Positions 58,441-64,000 of a DNA stretch of 64,000 bases are shown here, in pieces. The notes under the pieces are model-generated. The model saw only the letters and a list, made by a program, of their open reading frames with translations. It was not told where the DNA came from and made no database searches. The position numbers were made by a program, and so were the translations under genes. The stretch comes from Oscillospiraceae bacterium. Its GTDB lineage: Bacteria; Bacillota; Clostridia; Oscillospirales; Ruminococcaceae. The stretch is taken from the NCBI GenBank assembly GCA_012729855.1, contig JAAYCI010000085.1, positions 1 through 64,000 of the forward strand. The letters are read 5' to 3'. The first letter of the stretch is position 1. Each line of letters starts with the position of its first letter.

Positions 58441-59784
58441 CTACAATGGCATGTTCCCGTGCTTCTTGGGCAGGCGTTGGGCGCGCTTGGTGGCTAAAAT
58501 ATCCAGCGCGGTGGCCACGCAGCCGCGCAGGGCGGCGGGGGCTACGGCAAAGTTGGCCAGGCCTGCATTCAGCAGGGCGGTGGCACTGGCCTGCTCGGCT
58601 TCGTACTGGGCAGCGCGCGCGGCGGTCTCGGCCTCAATGGGTTTGTCCGACGCGGCGATCTCGTCGCGGTACAGCACGGTAACGGCGGCGCTGGGCTCCA
58701 CCGGGGCGGTCACGCTGCCCTCCAGCGCAATGGTGAGGTCGGCGTTGGCCAATGCGCTGTACACCGGGCCAAAGGTGCGGCCGGCCAGCACGGCCACCTT
58801 GGCGCAGGTGGCGTCGGCATAGGTGGCGGCCAGGCGGGCGGCCTGGCGTATGGCGCCGTCCTCGTCGCTCTGGCTGCTCAGCACAAAGCCGCCGGTGTTT
58901 ATCACGGTAACCAGTGGGATGCTGTAGCTGTCGCACAGGCGTGCAAAGCGGGCGGCCCGGGCGGCGCACAGGCGGCCCAGATAAGTTTCCGGGCCATTGG
59001 TGGCGGTAATGCCCACCACACTGCCGGCCACGGTGGCCAGGGCGGTGGTTACCCCCCCGCCAAAGCCGGCAAACAGCTCCACGGCGCTGTCGGCGTCGGC
59101 CAGGGCCTCTATGGCGCCCCTGCCGGTGTAGGGGGCCAGGCTGAAAGCCGTGGCCGGGGTCTCAAACTCGAAGGTGGCGGTTTCGGCCAGGTTGTTGGCC
59201 GGCAGCAGGGCCAGCAGCTTGATGACCGTCAGCACGGCCTCCGCGTCGCTTTCGGCCACCACGCTGGCAACGCCCGCGTGGGCCGCGCCCTCGGCGCCGC
59301 CGGCGCCCGCCTTGCCATTACCGGCGGCGGCCGCCAGGAAGGGCGGGCTCAAAAACAGCTCGGCGTCACGGGTCATCACGCACAGGTCGGCCGAGGCGGC
59401 AGCCAGCGCGCTGGTGGCGCCGCACGGGCCGGTGACCACCGCGATTTGCGGCACCACGCCCGACAGGGTGGCCGCGGCGCCCGCCAGCCGGCGCGTGCCG
59501 GACAATACCTTGGCGGGGGTGTCCAGCCTGGTGCCGGGCGCGTTGTAAAAGGTAACCACGGGGCAGCCGGTTTCGCCGGCCATGCGCAGCACCCGCCGGG
59601 TGATACCGATATCCACCGGGCCCACGGCCTGCCCGGTTTGGCACACGGCGTATACGCCCCGGCCATTCACCATGCCAAAGACAGCGTGCACCGCCCCGCC
59701 GTCGGCTTGGAACAACGGTGTGGTCACGCCTCCGTCAAACAAAGCGCCCAACAGCGCAGAGGCATCCATTTTATCAGCAGCCAT
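58441..59784 (-). CDS. Acyl-CoA carboxyltransferase-like protein (MmdA/12S type, divergent)
   Basis: This 447-aa protein has the crotonase-like double-domain carboxyltransferase layout. The N half shows YAVCQTGQAVG and ADLCVMTRDAELFLSPP, the C half PLVTVINTGGFVLSSQSDEDG, KVAVLAGRTFGPVYSAL and the hallmark end ATKRAQRLPKKHGNMPL. It is about 60 residues shorter than typical MmdA, and the usual Gly-rich oxyanion motifs are altered. It should transfer carboxyl between acyl-CoA and biotin. With the biotin carrier and the 5S/OadA-like gene downstream it forms a transcarboxylase-like set. ATG 59784 follows GGAGG. Confidence 0.8.
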   Translation of the reverse strand: MAADKMDASALLGALFDGGVTTPLFQADGGAVHAVFGMVNGRGVYAVCQTGQAVGPVDIGITRRVLRMAGETGCPVVTFYNAPGTRLDTPAKVLSGTRRLAGAAATLSGVVPQIAVVTGPCGATSALAAASADLCVMTRDAELFLSPPFLAAAAGNGKAGAGGAEGAAHAGVASVVAESDAEAVLTVIKLLALLPANNLAETATFEFETPATAFSLAPYTGRGAIEALADADSAVELFAGFGGGVTTALATVAGSVVGITATNGPETYLGRLCAARAARFARLCDSYSIPLVTVINTGGFVLSSQSDEDGAIRQAARLAATYADATCAKVAVLAGRTFGPVYSALANADLTIALEGSVTAPVEPSAAVTVLYRDEIAASDKPIEAETAARAAQYEAEQASATALLNAGLANFAVAPAALRGCVATALDILATKRAQRLPKKHGNMPL

Positions 59785-59822
59785 TTACAATCCTCCAGTT
59801 CTCGGAGTCAAAATCAACACCT

Positions 59823-59852
59823 ATTATACTATATATAGATATGCTTCTACAA
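59823..59852 (-). promoter_or_regulatory. Promoter of the carboxyltransferase operon
   Basis: TTGTAG and a perfect TATAAT are 18 bases apart on the minus strand, about 38 bases before the first gene. Confidence 0.6.
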
Positions 59853-59902
59853 GCGCTGGTTTGACAAAACTGGCAAAAATGCGTCGCGTTTGCATGCAAA
59901 AA

Positions 59903-59925
59903 CCCCCGGAAGTGGCTTCCGGGGG
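59903..59925 (-). terminator. Terminator after the first AroE-like gene
   Basis: CCCCCGGAAG and CTTCCGGGGG form a perfect 10-bp stem with a three-base loop, with TTTTT on the minus side and TTTTG on the plus side. Confidence 0.88.
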
Positions 59926-59946
59926 TTTTGTTTACAGTGCAGTGGC

Positions 59947-60861
59947 TCAGGTTTGCCAGTGCTTGGGCACGGGCAGGCCGGTGCTGTCGCAGATGATATC
60001 CACCACCAGCTTGGCGTCGTTGCGGGTGAGGGTGGTGCCGGGGAACAGGAACTCCACCACGGCGGCGGCCTGGTTGGCGGCCATGTCCAGGCCCAGGGCG
60101 GGGTCAAAGCCCTGCTTGCGGGCCTCGATGACGAACTCGGTTTCCACCGGGGCGATAACGCCTTCCATTACGACGCAGTCTTTGGGCAGCTTGGCCAAAA
60201 AGCCCAGGTAGGGGTGCTGCGGCATGCCCGCCATGCCCTGGGCCGACACCTGCACCAGCACGTTGGCCTTGGCCGCGGCGTCGTCCAGCTCTTTTTCGGT
60301 CAGGCCGCCCCAACTCACCTTCATGTTGGTGTTGTCGGCCAGTGTTTGGCCCACGTTCTGGGCGTTGGCCACCGTGCGGTTCAGGATGGTCAGGTGCTCC
60401 ACGCCGCTTTGGGCCAGCTCGTAGCCAATCACGCCGCTGATGCTGCCCGCGCCAATCATCATAACATTGGCGCCTTTCAGCTTGGCGCCCACCGCCTCCA
60501 GCGAGCGGATGGTGCCGATGCCGTCGAAGCCCTTGCCCACCAGCTTGCCGTCTACGGTGGTAACCTGGTTGACGGAGTGGAACAGCCGGCTGGGGGTATC
60601 CACTTCGTCCAGGAAGGGGATCACGTCGGCCTTGTGGGGCATGGTGAGGGAGAACTTGTCCACATGGAAAACCTTGCAGGCCTCCAGGAAGTCGCCAATA
60701 TGGCCCTTTTCCACCTCCATTGGCAGCGAGATGGCATTGATGCCGTTCACCCGGAAAATTTCGCTGAAAGCCGATGAAACACCGGCGCCCTTTTTCAGGG
60801 GGTAGCCAATCAGTGGTATCAGCTTGGTTTCGCCGTCGAACACGCGGTAGTCCAGTTTCAT
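59947..60861 (-). CDS. Divergent shikimate dehydrogenase (AroE)-family oxidoreductase, paralog 1
   Basis: This 304-aa protein has the AroE two-domain layout: substrate domain with FSLTMPHKADVI (catalytic Lys) and GFDGIGTIRSL (catalytic Asp), then a Rossmann domain with MMIGAGSISGVIGYELA, LTILNRTVANAQ and VVMEGVIAPVETEF. True AroE has GxPIxHSxSP near the N-terminus, where two serines hold the shikimate carboxylate; here it reads IGYPLKKGAGVSSA. The Asn-Thr before the catalytic Asp is also changed. A different hydroxy-acid substrate is likely. ATG 60861 has GGAGGT 7 bases upstream. It shares about half its residues with the next gene. Confidence 0.78.
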   Translation of the reverse strand: MKLDYRVFDGETKLIPLIGYPLKKGAGVSSAFSEIFRVNGINAISLPMEVEKGHIGDFLEACKVFHVDKFSLTMPHKADVIPFLDEVDTPSRLFHSVNQVTTVDGKLVGKGFDGIGTIRSLEAVGAKLKGANVMMIGAGSISGVIGYELAQSGVEHLTILNRTVANAQNVGQTLADNTNMKVSWGGLTEKELDDAAAKANVLVQVSAQGMAGMPQHPYLGFLAKLPKDCVVMEGVIAPVETEFVIEARKQGFDPALGLDMAANQAAAVVEFLFPGTTLTRNDAKLVVDIICDSTGLPVPKHWQT

Positions 60862-60980
60862 AACATACACCTCCGTTTAATGTAACGAACCCTCTTGTGC
60901 CCTGTACATTTTACGGGGAAGGCCCCGGATGTGCCCTGCCGGGCGCCCTCCGCCTTTGGCAACCATAAATGACGGCAAGC

Positions 60981-61886
60981 TTATTGCCAGTGCTTGGGCA
61001 GCGGCTGGCCGTAGCCGGCGCAGATGATCTGCACCATCATCCGCTTATGCTGGTCTTCCAGCGTGAGGTCGAACAGGTTTTTGAAGATGGTGCCCAGCTC
61101 GTGCATGGTCATGTCCAGGCCCAAAATGGGCTCGAAGCCGGCGGCGGTGGCGGCCTTCACAAGGCCGGTGTCGATGGGGGCCATCACGCCCTCCATGACG
61201 ATGCAGCTTTTGGGCAGCTTGTCCACAAAGCCCAGGTAAGCAAAATCGCCCACCACGCGCATGCCCTGGGCCGAGACCTGCAGCATCACGTCGGCCTTTT
61301 CGGCGGCGGCGTCCAGTTCGGCATTGGTCATGCCGCCGGCAACGGATTTCATCTGGGTGTTGGCGTTCAGCTTGTCGGCCACGGCCTGGGCGTTGGCCAC
61401 CGTGCGGTTTAAAATGGTGAGGTTGGCCACGCCGTTTTTGGCCAGCTCGTAGCCAATGATGCCGCTGATGCTGCCCGCGCCGGTCATCATCACGCTGGCG
61501 CCCTGAAGCTTGGCGCCGGCGGCTTTCAGCGCGCCCACCGTGCCAATACCGTCGTAGCCACGGCCGTAGTATTTGCCGTCTATGCTGGTGACAACATTCA
61601 CGGAACTAAACAGCCGGCTGGCCTCGTCCACCTCGTCCAGCAGGGGGATGATGTCGGCCTTGTGGGGCATGGTGAGGGTGAACTGCTCAATGCCCAGGAA
61701 TTTGGCCACTTTCATGAACTCCGGCAGGCTGCCCTTGGCCAGCTTCAGCGGCAGCAGGGTGCGGTTCAGGCCCACAGATTCAAAAAACTTGTTGTAGGCC
61801 GCGGGAATGGGCCCGCCGCCAATGGGGTCGCCAATCATGGGCATGATGCGGGGGTTGGCATAAAACTCGGTGTAAGGCAGTTCCAT
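60981..61886 (-). CDS. Divergent shikimate dehydrogenase (AroE)-family oxidoreductase, paralog 2
   Basis: This 301-aa protein has FTLTMPHKADII, RGYDGIGTVGAL, VMMTGAGSISGIIGYELA, NLTILNRTVANAQA and IVMEGVMAPIDT, matching its neighbour throughout. The N-terminal loop reads IGDPIGGGPIPAA, again without the paired serines of true AroE. Catalytic Lys and Asp are kept. Both proteins end LPKHWQ. They may form a heteromer or act on related substrates, for example quinate-like or other cyclic or branched hydroxy acids; this is inference. ATG 61886 follows GGAGGTG. It lies 119 bases upstream of paralog 1 on the same strand. Confidence 0.78.
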   Translation of the reverse strand: MELPYTEFYANPRIMPMIGDPIGGGPIPAAYNKFFESVGLNRTLLPLKLAKGSLPEFMKVAKFLGIEQFTLTMPHKADIIPLLDEVDEASRLFSSVNVVTSIDGKYYGRGYDGIGTVGALKAAGAKLQGASVMMTGAGSISGIIGYELAKNGVANLTILNRTVANAQAVADKLNANTQMKSVAGGMTNAELDAAAEKADVMLQVSAQGMRVVGDFAYLGFVDKLPKSCIVMEGVMAPIDTGLVKAATAAGFEPILGLDMTMHELGTIFKNLFDLTLEDQHKRMMVQIICAGYGQPLPKHWQ

Positions 61887-61986
61887 AGCAAGTGCACCTC
61901 CGTATAATAAGGGTTATACCCGTACTCAAAAAAGGGGGGATTGCGCAGAACATGGCTTTTACATCAGGGCTTGTGCCCGGGCCCCG

Positions 61987-62331
61987 CTAGCAGAAGGTGA
62001 ACAGATGATCCACCGACACCGGCTGCTCTTTGTCTTTGCAGAACACGCGGAACCACTCAGCCAGCGGGGGATGGCTGAGATTGACGGCAAACAGCTTTGC
62101 GCCGCGGTTGTCGCCCGAGGCGATGCAGGCGCGCACGATGCCGTCCAGCATCACGTTTTGCTCCACGCCGCTGTCCAGCACGGTGGTAACGCCGTCCTCC
62201 ACCTTGAACAGCGCGTGGCCCAGATACTCGGGGCCGTCCATCATGATATAGCCCTCCACCTCGCCGTCAAAGCGGCCGTCGTTCAAAAGGTCTACCACAT
62301 CGGGCTCGTCAATGGGGCGCATGGCTAACAT
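61987..62331 (-). CDS. Small protein, possibly GNAT-like
   Basis: This 114-aa protein begins MLAMRPIDEPDVVDLLNDG and includes IMMDGPEYLGHALFKVEDG, DGIVRACIASGDNRGAKLF and PPLAEWFRVFC. The strand-helix order and the DGIVRACI...RGAKLFAVN part recall a shortened GNAT fold, but the acetyl-CoA loop is not obvious. ATG 62331 follows GGAGG. It lies about 100 bases upstream of the AroE pair and may share their transcript. I do not recognise a function. Confidence 0.6.
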   Translation of the reverse strand: MLAMRPIDEPDVVDLLNDGRFDGEVEGYIMMDGPEYLGHALFKVEDGVTTVLDSGVEQNVMLDGIVRACIASGDNRGAKLFAVNLSHPPLAEWFRVFCKDKEQPVSVDHLFTFC

Positions 62332-62369
62332 AGGGTTTCCTCCAGGGGGTGTGATGATGTGGGCCGGGT

Positions 62370-62397
62370 TTGAAAAACCGGCCCGGTATGTTATACT
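62370..62397 (+). promoter_or_regulatory. Promoter of the 153-aa membrane protein gene
   Basis: TTGAAA and TATACT are 16 bases apart, about 68 bases before the start codon. Confidence 0.55.
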
Positions 62398-62464
62398 GGT
62401 TCAAGTTTTACAGCAGCCAACCGGTGCGAAAGCTGCACCGCAGTGCATTTAAGGAGACCACCAC

Positions 62465-62926
62465 ATGCCCAACCAAACCTGGTTCCTGCTGGCCGCCGAC
62501 AGCGGGGTGAAAGCCAGCTTCACCGGCGAATGGTCGCTGTACAGCCTGCTGCTGGTGGGGCTGTGTATCTTCATTGGCTTTGTGGGGCTGATAGCCCTGA
62601 TTGTGCTGGCCGTGATGGGGCGCTTCCGGGGGCATTTGCCCGAGGATACGCCGCCGGCTGAAACAGGTGAAGCCGCCGACAGCACGAACGAACAGCCTTT
62701 ACCGGCTCATACGCCACAGCCCCGGCGCAAAACCGGCTTGTGGCAGATGGTTGCGGCCGTGGCGGTGGGCGTGGCCTCGCCCCTGTGCTATGCGCTTACC
62801 GACAACGTTTATGGCCGCATGGTGGCGATGACCGGCGGCACCATCTTGCAGCTGGTGCTGCTGCTGGCACAGATCGTGTTTATCCTGCTGGTGTTTTGGC
62901 GGCAACGGGGGCTGCCGGGGAAATAG
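62465..62926 (+). CDS. Membrane protein of unknown function
   Basis: This 153-aa protein has a membrane segment at about residues 24-50, a hydrophilic Pro/Glu/Thr-rich loop (about 53-88), and two more at about 92-113 and 119-145. Its genome neighbours give no hint, and no conserved motif stands out. ATG 62465 follows AAGGAGA and has its own promoter. Convergent with the pseudouridine synthase gene. Confidence 0.6.
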   Translation: MPNQTWFLLAADSGVKASFTGEWSLYSLLLVGLCIFIGFVGLIALIVLAVMGRFRGHLPEDTPPAETGEAADSTNEQPLPAHTPQPRRKTGLWQMVAAVAVGVASPLCYALTDNVYGRMVAMTGGTILQLVLLLAQIVFILLVFWRQRGLPGK

Positions 62927-63005
62927 GTTGTCAGACGCTTTGCCCCTGGCAGCCCCGAAGGGCAAAGCCATGTAAATAGGTGCGCATTTGCGTGAAGCGG
63001 CCCCT

Positions 63006-63770
63006 TTACCGGGGCTGCTGTTTTTTGGCGGGGGTTTGCCGGGTGGATTTGCCGGCGCTGCCCTTCAGGGCGTTTACCTCGCCGGGGGTAAGCTCCCGCC
63101 ACTGGCCGGGCTTCAGCATGCCCAGCTTCAGCGGGCCCACGGCGCTGCGGCGCAGGCGGGCCACCTGCAGGCCCACGGCCTCGCACATGCGGCGCACCTG
63201 GCGGTTTTTGCCCTCCCGCAGGGTTATTTCCAGCACGCTGCGGTCGGGGTATTCGGCCACCACCCGCACCGAGGCCGGCATGGTGCGGCTGCCGTCGTCC
63301 AGCGTGACGCCCGAGGCTAAGCGTGTGGTTTGGGCCTCGGTGGCCATGGGGCGCACGGTGGCGCGGTACAGCTTGGCCACCCCGCCTCCCGGGTGGGTGA
63401 CGAGGTTGGCAAAGGCGCCGTCGTTGGTAAACAGCAGCAGCCCCTCGCTGTCTTTATCCAGCCTGCCCACCGGGTACACCCGCTGGGGTACGTCGGCCAG
63501 CAGTTCCATCACCGTGCGGCGGCCGCGCTCGTCCTTGGAGGTGGTGAGGTAGCCGCGGGGCTTGTACAGCATGATGTAAACGGGCTGGCGTTTTTTTTCG
63601 GCGCGGATGGTCTCGCCGTCAATGCTCAGCTCGTCGCGGTCCTCCATGCTGTCGCCCAGCTTCACCGGGCGGCCGTTCACCTTGATGCGCCCGGCGGCAA
63701 TCATGGCCTCGGCGGCGCGGCGGCTGCAAATGCCGCGCGCCGCCATCACTTTTTGAATACGCTCTCTCAA
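63006..63770 (-). CDS. rluB: RluB-type 23S rRNA pseudouridine synthase
   Basis: This 254-aa protein has an N-terminal S4 domain (RIQKVMAARGICSRRAAEAM, AAGRIKVNGRPV) and a catalytic domain with PVGRLDKDSEGLLLFTNDG, where the Asp is the nucleophile. Later blocks are LREGKNRQVRRMCEAVG and LRRSAVGPLKLG. It isomerises a uridine in 23S rRNA. The start is TTG at 63770, with GGAAGG upstream, which gives the usual RluB N-terminus; an ATG at 63785 lacks a ribosome binding site. A Lys/Gln-rich tail of about 15 residues follows the domain. Confidence 0.92.
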   Translation of the reverse strand: MRERIQKVMAARGICSRRAAEAMIAAGRIKVNGRPVKLGDSMEDRDELSIDGETIRAEKKRQPVYIMLYKPRGYLTTSKDERGRRTVMELLADVPQRVYPVGRLDKDSEGLLLFTNDGAFANLVTHPGGGVAKLYRATVRPMATEAQTTRLASGVTLDDGSRTMPASVRVVAEYPDRSVLEITLREGKNRQVRRMCEAVGLQVARLRRSAVGPLKLGMLKPGQWRELTPGEVNALKGSAGKSTRQTPAKKQQPR

Positions 63771-63819
63771 TGGGGTTCCTTCCATGGCAGCCATGGGGCC
63801 GCGCTGTGCTATATGGTAC

Positions 63820-64000
63820 TTACAGATCCTTGTCTGTCACAACGGTTTCGTCCACCGTAAAGCTGGCGGGGCCGGGCGCTTCCTCGGTGGGCATGGCGTC
63901 GTCGGCCTCGGGGGTGGCGGCTTTGGCGGCCTTGTCGGCTTTCTTTTTGTCCATAAAGCCCTGCAGCTTGTCCACAATTTCGGGCAGCATGTTCAGCACA
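63820..64000 (-). CDS. Partial C-terminus, possibly GerW/YtfJ-type sporulation protein
   Basis: The last 60 codons of a gene that starts outside the window read NMLPEIVDKLQGFMDKKKAD, followed by an Ala/Glu/Asp-rich tail ending VTDKDL and TAA. The MLPEIVDKL...KKK segment resembles the C-terminus of GerW/YtfJ-family sporulation proteins, which often lie upstream of RluB-type genes in Clostridia. The stretch is too short for certainty. Confidence 0.45.
   Translation of the reverse strand, partial: VLNMLPEIVDKLQGFMDKKKADKAAKAATPEADDAMPTEEAPGPASFTVDETVVTDKDL

Overview
The window is about 60% GC and its genes carry GGAGG-type ribosome binding sites, sigma-A-like promoters and intrinsic terminators. 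Tn916/Tn1549-type element remnants, a flagellin with a sigma-28 promoter, a cobalamin riboswitch and a possible GerW-like sporulation gene fragment at the right edge all point to a high-GC, motile clostridial Firmicute. Oscillospirales (Oscillospiraceae/Ruminococcaceae-type gut bacteria) is my best guess; this is inference from gene content, not from a marker gene.

Layout. 0-2 kb: the end of an IS3-family element, then a riboswitch-controlled cobalamin/corrinoid-type binding lipoprotein. 2-5 kb: an iron-sulfur aldo/keto reductase, a GH13 glycosidase and a GNAT acetyltransferase. 5-12 kb: a leftward surface-polysaccharide operon (CapF-like reductase, UDP-GlcNAc 2-epimerase, GT4, GT2, DUF2304 membrane protein, SGNH/DltD-like protein). 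12-16 kb: an ABM monooxygenase, peptidase T and a chemoreceptor. 16-29 kb: a second cell-envelope glycan region with two multidomain pyruvyltransferase-type proteins (one fused to a flippase-like membrane domain), GT4 and GT2 enzymes, UDP-glucose dehydrogenase and two large membrane glycosyltransferases.

29-42 kb is amino-acid metabolism. carA overlaps a gene in which complete CarB is fused in frame to a complete diaminopimelate epimerase (DapF) domain, and argC-J-B-D-F lies further right. CarAB makes the carbamoyl phosphate used by ArgF, and ARG-box-like sequences occur upstream of both units. Between them sit a GNAT gene and an orphan RsgI-like membrane protein with an acidic, aromatic-rich tail. 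42-50 kb: a small regulator locus (RHH protein, XRE protein, divergent 51-aa protein) with repeated operator-like motifs, a CGGC protein, a nitronate monooxygenase-like flavoprotein, a damaged FN3-like gene, a methyltransferase, XdhC, an HD-GYP protein, tRNA-Trp, an SDR and tRNA-Asp.

50-54 kb is the decayed end of an integrative element beside tRNA-Thr: integrase, excisionase, a sigma-like factor and a truncated CD1108-family gene, with two degenerate tRNA-Thr copies next to the intact one. 54-56.4 kb holds flagellin between two inverted copies of a hairpin-rich, MITE-like repeat. 56.4-59.8 kb is a biotin-dependent carboxyltransferase set (MmdA-like, biotin carrier, OadA/5S-like) with a second MITE-like element that supplies part of the biotin carrier stop codon. 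59.9-64 kb: two divergent AroE-family paralogs, two small uncharacterised genes, an RluB-type pseudouridine synthase and a partial gene at the edge.

Most unusual are the CarB-DapF fusion, whose first epimerase cysteine is replaced by alanine, the pyruvyltransferase/flippase fusion, and the AroE pair without the usual shikimate-binding serines. No CRISPR array and no rRNA gene was seen.
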